A stretch of DNA of 12,477 nucleotides, taken from contig JAEXVC010000146.1 of NCBI GenBank assembly GCA_023406715.1, positions 1 to 12,477 on the forward strand, in the 5' to 3' direction. The notes below the pieces were generated by a model. It saw nothing but the letters and a program-made list of their open reading frames with translations. It was not told the DNA's origin and searched no databases. This document shows positions 1 through 6,323 of this stretch, piece by piece (positions within the stretch are counted from its first letter, which is position 1; each line of letters begins with the position of its first letter). Origin of the DNA: Bacteroidota bacterium (lineage in GTDB: Bacteria; Bacteroidota; Bacteroidia; Bacteroidales; Tenuifilaceae). The translations under genes were made by a program, and so were the position numbers.

Positions 1-1300
1 TGCGCTCTTTTAGGAAAGCAACCTCTTTGCCATCGGGGGAATATGCAGGCTGGAATGTTTCTTCTGGAATGGAAACAATAGGTTCCTCCTTTAATAAAGT
101 TGACAAGGCGAAATTAGGTTCATCGGCAGATAAAACTGATGTTTGGTAGATATTCCAGCTGCCATCGCGTTCCGATGCGTATAGTAACTTTTTACCATCG
201 GGGCTAAAGCTAACCGAGCGTTCCTGTTCAGGAGTATTAGTAATACGTTTTGTGTTATTATGGTCAGTTGAGGTCACAAAAACATCACCCCTTATAATAA
301 ATGCAATTTCTTTACTATCTGGCGAAACTGCCATTTCGGTAGCACCTCTGGATAGGGATTCAAACTTTATTTCCTGTTCAGTTTTATCGGCAGAAATATT
401 GATAGCAACTTTCTGGGGGATGCCATTTAATGGTTGTGTGTAAATTTCGCCATTGTAGTGAAAGCAAAAAGTATTATTTGCAAACGATAAAAACCTAACT
501 GGATGCTTGGTAAAATTACTGATAGTCTTGGGTTGGCTCGTTAATTCAATGTCCTGAGAGGTGATATTAAAACTTCCATTTATTTCTGATAAGTAGTAAA
601 TGGTTTTTCCATCGGCCGAGAAAACAGGGTTTCTGTCTTCGCCTTCAAAAGAACTTATTTTTTTATGTGTTTTAGACTGTGTGTCGTAAATCCAGATATC
701 CCGAGTTACTGACGATTGATGGTGCTTTCTCCAATTATCTTCATAACCCTTACTGTCATGGTAGGCAATATATTTACCATCGGGGCTAAAAACAGCGCTT
801 TCGGCAGGTGTTGTAAGCACTTGTTTAATTCTACCGCCAGCAACTGGTACTGAGTATAATTCAGAAAGAACATCGCTGGGGAAAAGGATATTTTTTGCAT
901 CGTCCTGAATTGATGCTTTGAAAATAATTTCTTTCCCATCGGTGGTAAATGTTGATGGATATTCGTTTGCAGAGTGAAATGTTAGACGGATTGGCTCACC
1001 GCCTTCGGCAGGAATTGTAAATATGTCGAAACCTCCATTCCTGTTAGATGCAAAAGCAATAGTTTGACCGTCGGGCGACCAAACGGGCATGTAATCGTAT
1101 GCCGGGTTTGTGGTAAGAATTCGGGCATCGCCACCATTAGATGACACCTTATAAATATCACCTTTATAAGAAAATGCAATAAACTTTCCGTCGGGCGATA
1201 TGGCAGGATAGCGCATCCACAAAGGGGTGGAATTGGCTTGGGCAAAAAGGTTAACCGTTGCAAGTATAGCAATAATTAACAGGAGTAGGTTTTTCCTCAT
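1..1300 (-). CDS. Tricorn protease homologue, N-terminal part (partial, runs off left edge)
   Basis: Translating the minus strand from the ATG at 1300 gives an uninterrupted 433-residue frame to the window edge. It begins with a hydrophobic signal peptide (MRKNLLLLIIAILATVNLFA, then Q), so the protein is probably exported to the periplasm. The rest is a TolB/PD40-type beta-propeller with about eight blade motifs of the form SPDGK followed by (I/L)(A/Y)(F/Y), for example ISPDGKFIAFS, WSPDGQTIAFAS, FSPDGKYIAYHD and FSPDGKKLLYASE. Stretches such as NWRKHHQSSVTRDIW and TPEQERSVSFSPDG are typical of bacterial tricorn homologues. These are usually about 1,050-1,100 residues, with a second propeller, a PDZ domain and an S41 serine-peptidase domain at the C-terminus; those parts lie outside the window, so catalysis cannot be checked. 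In the family the propeller is thought to gate peptides into the protease. A plain TolB-like propeller protein is the alternative, but the order of motifs favours tricorn. Confidence 0.88.
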   Translation of the reverse strand, partial: MRKNLLLLIIAILATVNLFAQANSTPLWMRYPAISPDGKFIAFSYKGDIYKVSSNGGDARILTTNPAYDYMPVWSPDGQTIAFASNRNGGFDIFTIPAEGGEPIRLTFHSANEYPSTFTTDGKEIIFKASIQDDAKNILFPSDVLSELYSVPVAGGRIKQVLTTPAESAVFSPDGKYIAYHDSKGYEDNWRKHHQSSVTRDIWIYDTQSKTHKKISSFEGEDRNPVFSADGKTIYYLSEINGSFNITSQDIELTSQPKTISNFTKHPVRFLSFANNTFCFHYNGEIYTQPLNGIPQKVAINISADKTEQEIKFESLSRGATEMAVSPDSKEIAFIIRGDVFVTSTDHNNTKRITNTPEQERSVSFSPDGKKLLYASERDGSWNIYQTSVLSADEPNFALSTLLKEEPIVSIPEETFQPAYSPDGKEVAFLKER

Positions 1301-1383
1301 AAGGCAGTTTATTAGGTTGTTTTAATGTTTTAAGTTAATATAGTTTTGATTGATAGAACAACAATTTGGTTTAACGTATAAAA

Positions 1384-1391
1384 CAAAGTTA
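1384..1391 (-). promoter_or_regulatory. Putative -7 box of the tricorn-homologue promoter
   Basis: The minus strand reads TAACTTTG here, a full match to the Bacteroidota TAnnTTTG box. Transcription would start near 1377, giving a leader of about 77 bases before the ATG at 1300. No TTTG lies at the expected distance upstream; the nearest candidate (CTTG, 1419-1422) is too far away, so the call rests on one element. Confidence 0.35.
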
Positions 1392-1600
1392 TGAATTAAA
1401 GTTCTAAATATTAGTAAACAAGTATTTCGAAAATGTGTTTATAATTTTTAATTGATTAAATTCTCAAAGTGCTTGTTATTGCTGGGTTTTAATACATTGT
1501 TTTAAATTAAATTTTATGAAGATTATTTTATATTTTTTATTCGTAATAATAAATATCCTGATAAAATACTGACTAACAAAGCGATAATTTTTACTAAATT

Positions 1601-1631
1601 GTTGCTTTATTTTATTAATTATTTACATTTG
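1601..1631 (+). promoter_or_regulatory. Bacteroidota-type promoter for the AT-hook gene
   Basis: GTTG at 1601-1604 is followed after exactly 19 bases by TACATTTG at 1624-1631, which fits the TTG/TTTG-N19-TAnnTTTG consensus of the Bacteroidota primary sigma factor. The inferred start near 1638 leaves an unusually long AT-rich leader of about 115 bases before the ATG at 1753. Confidence 0.6.
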
Positions 1632-1752
1632 CATTTTATTATGTATTTATTTTATAAATTCAGAGAATGCTTGCATTGTATTTATTTGATTTATAAATTT
1701 ATATAGTTCATTCTAAAATAGAAATTCTAATTATAACCAATAATTAACCTAA

Positions 1753-2526
1753 ATGAAAAAAATTTCGCTTACCCAAAATGAAGTCAACGAATTGGTTGAC
1801 CTCTATCAAACCGAGATAGATAGAGCACAACGGAGAATTGCAAATTTAAAAGCAATTCTTAAAAAGATATCCGAAGGAAAATCTTTGACCGATGATGATA
1901 AGGTTGAAGTTAAAAAATCGACAAAAGAGCCAGTTGCTGAGCCCAAAAAGAGAGGCAGAAAGCCTAAAGTTCAAAAAGAAAAAGCAGTAGAAGTAAAAGC
2001 AGAGCCCAAAAAACGAGGCCGTAAGCCAAAAGCTCAAAAGGAAAAGGCTGAAGCAGTTAAGGCAGAACCAAAAAAACGTGGCAGAAAACCAAAGGTAAAA
2101 ACAGAGGCTGCAATAGCAAAAAAAGCAGAGAAAGTTTCTAAAAAGAAAGTTGTAAAAACTCCAAAGGTAAAGGAACCAAAAAAACGTGGTCGCAAGCCAA
2201 AACCCGTTCGCAAATCAATTAAAACAGGGAAAGGCGAAGATAAAGTAAAATGGATTGATTTAATTTATGATATTTTGCGTAGCAAAAAATCGTTAATGTT
2301 ATCAAATTCGCTAACTCTTGCAGCAATGGAACGTTTAGGCATTGCCGATGCCGATAAGGATAGAGTTAGAATGGCAATTTCTACAAATCTAACCCGTTTA
2401 ACTAAGTACGATAAAACCATCAATAAATACTCACAGGAAGGCACAAGTGGTTCATTCTACGGACTTTCTGAATGGTTCGACGACAAAGGGAAATTAAAAG
2501 CAGAATTCAAAAACAAATTGATGTAG
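1753..2526 (+). CDS. Lys-rich DNA-binding protein with four AT-hook-like motifs
   Basis: The 257-residue protein has three parts. Residues 1-40 look like an amphipathic, possibly coiled-coil helix (EVNELVDLYQTEIDRAQRR). Residues 50-165 are a low-complexity Lys/Ala/Glu/Val tail carrying the motif EPKKRGRKPK four times (63-72, 84-93, 105-114, 141-150); its RGRKPK core resembles the AT-hook, which grips the minor groove of AT-rich DNA. Residues 166-257 are a compact domain with one Trp near each end and a FYGLSEWF segment reminiscent of the wing of a HARE-HTH/winged-helix fold; this fold call is inference. The start is fixed by an in-frame TAA directly before the ATG. Probable role: a nucleoid-associated or regulatory protein. 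I do not recognise a named orthologue. The gene stands alone, with its own promoter and terminator. A histone-H1-like chromatin protein is the main alternative. Confidence 0.8.
   Translation: MKKISLTQNEVNELVDLYQTEIDRAQRRIANLKAILKKISEGKSLTDDDKVEVKKSTKEPVAEPKKRGRKPKVQKEKAVEVKAEPKKRGRKPKAQKEKAEAVKAEPKKRGRKPKVKTEAAIAKKAEKVSKKKVVKTPKVKEPKKRGRKPKPVRKSIKTGKGEDKVKWIDLIYDILRSKKSLMLSNSLTLAAMERLGIADADKDRVRMAISTNLTRLTKYDKTINKYSQEGTSGSFYGLSEWFDDKGKLKAEFKNKLM
1939..2202 (+). repeat. In-gene repeats encoding EPKKRGRKPK (four copies)
   Basis: Copies begin at 1939, 2002, 2065 and 2173. The first three sit in tandem 63-bp (21-residue) units spanning 1939-2127; the fourth is offset. All four encode the identical decapeptide, yet the DNA differs at many synonymous positions (for example AGA GGC AGA, CGA GGC CGT, CGT GGC AGA and CGT GGT CGC for Arg-Gly-Arg), so the units are old and held at protein level. 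Confidence 0.9.
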
Positions 2527-2544
2527 ATTATATTCTTCCCAGAC

Positions 2545-2575
2545 AAAAGGCCGCTTAAGCGGCCTTTTTCTTTTT
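2545..2575 (+). terminator. Intrinsic terminator after the AT-hook gene
   Basis: A perfect 24-bp palindrome at 2545-2568 (AAAAGGCCGC, TTAA, GCGGCCTTTT) runs into a T-rich tract to 2575. It starts 18 bases after the stop codon. The stem is GC-rich against an AT-rich background, a textbook rho-independent terminator. Confidence 0.92.
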
Positions 2576-2587
2576 GCTAATTTATGG

Positions 2588-2595
2588 TAGTTTTG
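2588..2595 (+). promoter_or_regulatory. Putative -7 box for the rRNA methyltransferase gene
   Basis: TAGTTTTG matches TAnnTTTG and lies between the preceding terminator and the ATG at 2610, where a promoter is needed. The upstream element is only a T run near 2565-2569. The leader would be very short, under about 10 bases. Confidence 0.4.
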
Positions 2596-2609
2596 CAAAA
2601 AGATAAATT

Positions 2610-3806
2610 ATGATTAGAGTAGTTGATGTAATTGCCACAGGTGTTCGAGAAGTTATCAAGGAAGAACGCTCTTTAGACCAAGTTACATCGTTTTGGCTTA
2701 AGCAGAATAAAGGTTGGAGTAGAGAAGAGAAAGGTTTTTTTGCAGAAACATTATCCGATGTAATTAGATGGTGGCGACAATTAAACGAACTAAAATTCGC
2801 CAATGAAATTAATTATGGAAGCGAGTACCATAGCGCTGTAATTAATTATATAGCATTAAATTACGACATTAGCGCTGTACATGGAGTTTTAACTTCTGGT
2901 TTGCAGAAAAAAATTAAAGCGGCTTACAATAATTTAAGTACATCAGTTGCTATTCAAGAATCTATACCCGACTGGTTGCAGGATTTGGGAGTTAAAGAAC
3001 TTGGAGAAAGTTGGAATTTAGAAATAAAAGCGCTCAATAAATCACCCGAAATTATTCTTAGGGTAAACAAACTTAAAAGCAATCGCGATGAACTTTTAAA
3101 TTGGTTTAAACGCGAAAAGTTTAAAGCAGAACCAATGGATTTACCCGATGCTATTCGTATTGTCGAACGTACAAACATATATAGGTCGGAGGCATTTATG
3201 CTAGGAATGTTTGAGCAGCAGGATCATTCGTCGCAGCTGGTTGCTCCATTTTTGGATGTTGCCCCTGGAATGCGCGTAATTGATGCCTGTGCAGGCAATG
3301 GTGGAAAAACGTTGCATTTGTCTAGTTTAATGGCCAATAAGGGGCGAATTATAGCAATGGACACAGCCGAGTGGAAGTTAACCGAGTTAAGGAATAGAAC
3401 TAGACGCGCTGGCGCATCAATTGTGGAAGCAAAGGTTATTGAGTCCAGTAAAACAATAAAAAGATTAAAGGATAGCGCTGATAGACTTCTGCTTGACGTT
3501 CCTTGTTCGGGCTTGGGAGTTTTGCGTCGAAATCCAGATTCTAAGTGGAAATTAACCCCTGAACGTATTGATGAGTTACGTCGAATTCAGGAGGATATTT
3601 TGAATCGTTACTGGATTATGGTTAAACCTAAAGGAAAATTGGTTTACGCAACATGTAGCATTCTTCCATCGGAGAATGAGAATCAGGTAAAGCGGTTTAT
3701 CGAAAAGTATGATGGACAGTTTGTGCTTGAGGAGGAACAAAAAATATCACCAGCACAAAGTGGTTTCGACGGGTTCTATATGGCGCGGATTCGGAGGGAG
3801 TTTTAA
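2610..3806 (+). CDS. RsmB/NOP-family rRNA (cytosine-5)-methyltransferase
   Basis: This 398-residue protein transfers a methyl group from S-adenosylmethionine to C5 of a cytosine, most likely in 16S rRNA. Residues 1-110 look like a short NusB-like RNA-binding domain (GFFAETLSDVIRWWRQLNEL at about 42-61 resembles the RsmB counterpart). The methyltransferase domain follows: the SAM-binding motif DACAGNGGKT (225-234), an acidic strand end at MD (250-251), DVPCSG (296-301) with Cys299, and YATCS (346-350) with Cys349. The two cysteines are the paired catalytic residues of this family. The C-terminus FDGFYMARIRR is also characteristic. The start is supported by an in-frame TAA at 2604-2606. The exact target base cannot be read from sequence; RsmB (C967) is the nearest guess, and RsmF-like or tRNA-directed members are alternatives. 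It stands alone between two terminators. Confidence 0.9.
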   Translation: MIRVVDVIATGVREVIKEERSLDQVTSFWLKQNKGWSREEKGFFAETLSDVIRWWRQLNELKFANEINYGSEYHSAVINYIALNYDISAVHGVLTSGLQKKIKAAYNNLSTSVAIQESIPDWLQDLGVKELGESWNLEIKALNKSPEIILRVNKLKSNRDELLNWFKREKFKAEPMDLPDAIRIVERTNIYRSEAFMLGMFEQQDHSSQLVAPFLDVAPGMRVIDACAGNGGKTLHLSSLMANKGRIIAMDTAEWKLTELRNRTRRAGASIVEAKVIESSKTIKRLKDSADRLLLDVPCSGLGVLRRNPDSKWKLTPERIDELRRIQEDILNRYWIMVKPKGKLVYATCSILPSENENQVKRFIEKYDGQFVLEEEQKISPAQSGFDGFYMARIRREF

Positions 3807-3833
3807 TTATTATAGCAAATTTTGCTGATATAT

Positions 3834-3866
3834 AAAAGGGTTGCTTTTTGCAACCCTTTTATTTTT
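3834..3866 (+). terminator. Intrinsic terminator between convergent genes
   Basis: An 11-bp perfect stem (AAAAGGGTTGC at 3834-3844, GCAACCCTTTT at 3850-3860) with a TTTTT loop is followed by ATTTTTA. It lies between the stop codons of the methyltransferase (3806) and miaB (3883). Because the stem ends in A/T runs on both sides it may also stop miaB transcription on the minus strand, although the minus-strand T run is shorter. Confidence 0.9.
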
Positions 3867-3882
3867 ATCATTATAATAAAGG

Positions 3883-5283
3883 TTACTCCTTAACAATGCT
3901 CCCAATTAAAGTTGCAGGTGTACAATCGGCTATTTTTACAAAAACAAAATCGCCAATTTTATAATTTTCCCTAGGGAAAACAACTACTTTATTATGGGTT
4001 GTCCTGCCATAGAATTGCTCTTTTGATTTTTTTGATTCTCCTTCAATTAAAACCTCGAAGCTTTTACCAATATCCTTACGTTTGCTAATTTCCGAGAGTT
4101 TTCCTTGTAAATCAATAATTTCGGTTAAACGGCGAGTTTTAACATCTTCGGGAACATCATCCTCGAATTTGTTTGCAGCTTTGGTGTTGGGTCGTTCCGA
4201 GTACTTAAACATATAGGCAAAATCGTAGCCAACCTCCTGCATTAAACTTATGGTTTGGTCGTGGTCAAGCTCTGTTTCAGTACAGAAACCTGCAATTATA
4301 TCGGTAGATATTGAGCAGTCGGGAATAATCTCGCGGATAGCAGCAATTCTTCCTAGGTAATCCTCGCGGGTGTACTTGCGGTTCATCAACTTAAGCATTC
4401 TGCTTGAGCCCGACTGAACGGGAAGATGTATGTGGTTGCAGATGTTTTCGTACATAGCCATTGTATGTAAAACATCGTCTGAAAGGTCTTTGGGGTGCGA
4501 TGTGGAGAACCGAACTCTTAGGCGTGGGTCAACCAATGCAACCATCTCCAGCAAATCGGCAAAATTTGTGGTATGTTTAATCAACCCTTTTGTTTCTGCC
4601 CACTTGTATGAGTTTACGTTTTGTCCAAGTAAAGTAACCTCGCGGTAGCCTGCATCAACCAATTCTTTAACCTCTTTAACAATTGTTTGAGGGTCGCGGC
4701 TACGCTCAACACCACGGGTGTATGGAACAACACAGTATGTGCACATGTTGTTGCAACCTCGCATAATTGATACAAATGCGGAAACGCCGTTCTTATCTAA
4801 TCTTACAGGGCTAATGTCGGCATATGTTTCCTCGCGCGATAGGAGTACATTAATTCCTTTTTGTCCATCCTCGGCAGCACGGATAAGTACAGGAAGTTCG
4901 CGGTAAGCATCGGGACCAACAACAATATCAACTACTTTTTTATCCTCCAAAAGGTGATTCTTTAACCTTTCGGCCATACAACCAATAACACCAACAAGTA
5001 GAGATGGTTTTCCCTTTTTGATTTGCGAAAAAACATCTAAGCGACCAAAAACTCTGGTCTCGGCATTCTCTCTAATTGAGCAGGTATTAATTAGAATTAC
5101 ATCGGTTTCGTTAATGTTGCTTGTAATGGCATACCCGTTGGCTGTAAGGATTGAAGCAACAACCTCGCTGTCGTTAACATTCATCTGGCAACCATAGGTT
5201 TCAATGTAAACTTTTTGTCTATCTTCACTATTTACGGGCGAAAAGTCCTCGAAAATATTTGCGTCTTCTGCGTTAAAATCCAT
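3883..5283 (-). CDS. miaB: tRNA-2-methylthio-N6-dimethylallyladenosine synthase MiaB
   Basis: MiaB is a radical-SAM enzyme that adds a methylthio group to i6A37 of tRNAs reading UNN codons. Starting at the ATG at 5283, the protein has 466 residues, the usual family size. The N-terminal MTTase domain has its three cluster cysteines in YGCQMN (C32), NTCSIR (C68) and IGCMAE (C102). The radical-SAM motif RGCNNMCTYC gives C177, C181 and C184. The C-terminal TRAM domain (about 405-466, including FYGRT and GDFVFVKI) binds tRNA. The frame is open for 22 more codons upstream to an ATG at 5349, but a good -7 box (5300-5307) lies between the two ATGs, so the shorter start is preferred. MtaB and RimO have related architectures, but the ETYGCQMN and STDIIAGF motifs favour MiaB. 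It is divergent from yebC. Confidence 0.95.
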   Translation of the reverse strand: MDFNAEDANIFEDFSPVNSEDRQKVYIETYGCQMNVNDSEVVASILTANGYAITSNINETDVILINTCSIRENAETRVFGRLDVFSQIKKGKPSLLVGVIGCMAERLKNHLLEDKKVVDIVVGPDAYRELPVLIRAAEDGQKGINVLLSREETYADISPVRLDKNGVSAFVSIMRGCNNMCTYCVVPYTRGVERSRDPQTIVKEVKELVDAGYREVTLLGQNVNSYKWAETKGLIKHTTNFADLLEMVALVDPRLRVRFSTSHPKDLSDDVLHTMAMYENICNHIHLPVQSGSSRMLKLMNRKYTREDYLGRIAAIREIIPDCSISTDIIAGFCTETELDHDQTISLMQEVGYDFAYMFKYSERPNTKAANKFEDDVPEDVKTRRLTEIIDLQGKLSEISKRKDIGKSFEVLIEGESKKSKEQFYGRTTHNKVVVFPRENYKIGDFVFVKIADCTPATLIGSIVKE

Positions 5284-5299
5284 CGAAATAAAATTTTTA

Positions 5300-5307
5300 C
5301 AAAAATA
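5300..5307 (-). promoter_or_regulatory. Putative -7 box of the miaB promoter
   Basis: The minus strand reads TATTTTTG, matching TAnnTTTG. It sits 17-24 bases ahead of the ATG at 5283, so the leader would be about 10 bases. No clear TTTG at the upstream position. It decides the miaB start, because transcription from it could not include the ATG at 5349. Confidence 0.5.
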
Positions 5308-5385
5308 GGAAAATGATTTTAAATGGCTTGTAATATTGATGAATGTCAACTTAAAGATTCAGATTAGAAATTGATGAGAACCAAA

Positions 5386-5398
5386 GTTCTTGAAGAAC
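5386..5398. promoter_or_regulatory. 13-bp perfect palindrome between the miaB and yebC promoters
   Basis: GTTCTT, G, AAGAAC forms an odd-length perfect palindrome in the divergent intergenic region, 22 bases upstream of the yebC -33 element. Its position would suit a dimeric regulator, but a single short palindrome may be chance. Confidence 0.3.
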
Positions 5399-5419
5399 CT
5401 CAAAATATTAAACAGTTTT

Positions 5420-5450
5420 TTTGTTTGGAACTATCTACAAATTACCTTTG
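5420..5450 (+). promoter_or_regulatory. Bacteroidota-type promoter for yebC
   Basis: TTTG at 5420-5423, then exactly 19 bases, then TACCTTTG at 5443-5450: a complete match to the Bacteroidota sigma-A consensus and the best promoter in the window. Transcription should begin near 5457, giving a leader of about 27 bases. Confidence 0.8.
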
Positions 5451-5483
5451 CATTTACAAAACTGAAAAAATAAAATAATTCGT

Positions 5484-6230
5484 ATGTCAGGGCATAATAA
5501 ATGGTCAACAATTAAAAGGAAGAAAGGGGCGTTGGATGCAAAGCGCTCTCAGGCATTTTCAAGAATTATTAAGGAGATAACTGTGGCTGTTAAGGAGAGC
5601 GGTGGCGACCCCGATGGTAATCCTCGCTTACGTATGGCTATAAATAACGCTAAGGGCGTAAATATGCCTAAGGATAATATTCAAAGGGCGATTGCGAAGG
5701 CCGAAAAAGACCCCGATAACTTAATGGAGTTGACTTTTGAGGGATATGGACCCGGTGGAGTTGCCTTGTTTATTGAGTGTTTAACCGATAATAACAACCG
5801 CACAGTTAGTGCAATAAGAACCATTCTTACTAAAAAAGGAGGTAGTCTTGGCACTAATGGTTCTTTAGCATTTATTTTTGAGCGTAAGGGTATTTTTACT
5901 ATTAAAAAGGAGAAGGTAAACCTTGATGATATTGAACTAGATTTGATTGATTCGGGAGCTCAGAACATTGAGGATAACGGTGAAAGTTATATCGTAACCA
6001 CAGCGTTGGAGGATTTTGGCCGAATGAACAAAAAGTTGGAGGAACTTAAAGTTGAGGTGGAGAATGCAAGTTTGCAACGTATTCCAAACGATTACAAAAC
6101 CACCGACACATCTACAGCCCTTAAATTACTTAGAATTGTGGACGACATTGAGGATAACGATGATGTGCAAAGTGTGTACCACAACCTAGAGATTACCGAT
6201 GAGGTTATGGCTGCCATGGAGAACGATTAG
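5484..6230 (+). CDS. yebC: YebC/PmpR (TACO1) family protein
   Basis: This 248-residue protein opens with the family signature MSGHNKWSTIKRKKGALDAK and continues through ESGGDPDGNPRLRMAINNAK and NMPKDNIQRAIAKA, which define the N-terminal three-helix domain of YebC. The region FEGYGPGGVALFIECLTDNNNRT (roughly 84-107) is the conserved centre, and an acidic C-terminal part follows. Members were first described as DNA-binding regulators (PmpR). The mitochondrial member TACO1 acts in translation, and some bacterial members are reported to relieve ribosome stalling at proline stretches. The sequence alone does not separate these roles, and the choice between YebC1- and YebC2-type was not resolved. 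Length is normal. The gene is monocistronic, with a strong promoter and a terminator-like hairpin after it. Confidence 0.95.
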   Translation: MSGHNKWSTIKRKKGALDAKRSQAFSRIIKEITVAVKESGGDPDGNPRLRMAINNAKGVNMPKDNIQRAIAKAEKDPDNLMELTFEGYGPGGVALFIECLTDNNNRTVSAIRTILTKKGGSLGTNGSLAFIFERKGIFTIKKEKVNLDDIELDLIDSGAQNIEDNGESYIVTTALEDFGRMNKKLEELKVEVENASLQRIPNDYKTTDTSTALKLLRIVDDIEDNDDVQSVYHNLEITDEVMAAMEND

Positions 6231-6249
6231 TACTTGTTAAGAGAAGAAG

Positions 6250-6282
6250 TTTGCATAACCATTTAAGTTTTCACTATATTGG
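6250..6282 (+). promoter_or_regulatory. Possible glpK promoter
   Basis: TTTG at 6250-6253, 21 bases, then TATATTGG at 6275-6282, which matches TAnnTTTG except at the second T of TTTG. An alternative -7 box is TAAATTTC (6292-6299). Neither is perfect; the call rests mainly on the need for a glpK promoter in this 93-base gap. Confidence 0.33.
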
Positions 6283-6313
6283 CCATTGATATAAATTTCA
6301 GTGGCCATTTTTT
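6280..6313 (+). terminator. Intrinsic terminator between yebC and glpK
   Basis: A 10-bp stem with one G-T pair (TGGCCATTGA at 6280-6289, TCAGTGGCCA at 6298-6307), an 8-base loop and six T residues (6308-6313). It ends only 10 bases before the glpK ATG, so it either ends yebC transcripts or acts in the glpK leader. Confidence 0.75.
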
Positions 6314-6323
6314 AACCAAGCCT

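Larger units (their letters stand above)
1301..1752. other. AT-rich divergent intergenic region
   Basis: These 452 bases separate two divergent genes and hold no convincing coding frame in either direction. The sequence is very AT-rich, with many T and A runs. I can point to a minus-strand -7 box (1384-1391), a plus-strand promoter (1601-1631), a 12-bp palindrome TATAAATTTATA (1692-1703), and an imperfect direct repeat: TTGCATT followed by GTATTTATTT and TATAAATT occurs at about 1629-1660 and again at about 1672-1699. In such low-complexity DNA the repeat may be chance. No tRNA or structured RNA is apparent. Confidence 0.7.

Noticed and set aside
1..1300. Short DNA motif like CCATCGGGG recurring many times, looking like a dispersed repeat
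   Set aside because: It is the reverse complement of codons for the SPDG motif in beta-propeller blades, so it follows from the protein repeat.
1301..1752. Search for a tRNA, riboswitch or small RNA in the long intergenic region
   Set aside because: No cloverleaf, GC-rich stem or terminator-like hairpin is apparent in this AT-rich sequence.
1846..2037. Phe/Leu-rich open frame on the minus strand within the AT-hook gene, resembling a membrane peptide
   Set aside because: It is the antisense of Lys-rich AAA/AAG codons and has no independent support.
5284..5349. Upstream in-frame extension of miaB to the ATG at 5349 (22 more residues)
   Set aside because: A -7 promoter box lies between the two ATGs, the extra residues are unlike MiaB proteins, and the shorter form has the normal length.
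5374..5478. 34-residue reading frame upstream of yebC
   Set aside because: It runs across the complete yebC promoter, so its start codon would not be on the main transcript, and its product has no recognisable features.
6279..6323. TTG start adding 15 residues to glycerol kinase
   Set aside because: The extra residues are encoded by the terminator hairpin and have no family support; the ATG at 6324 places the ATP motif at the usual position.
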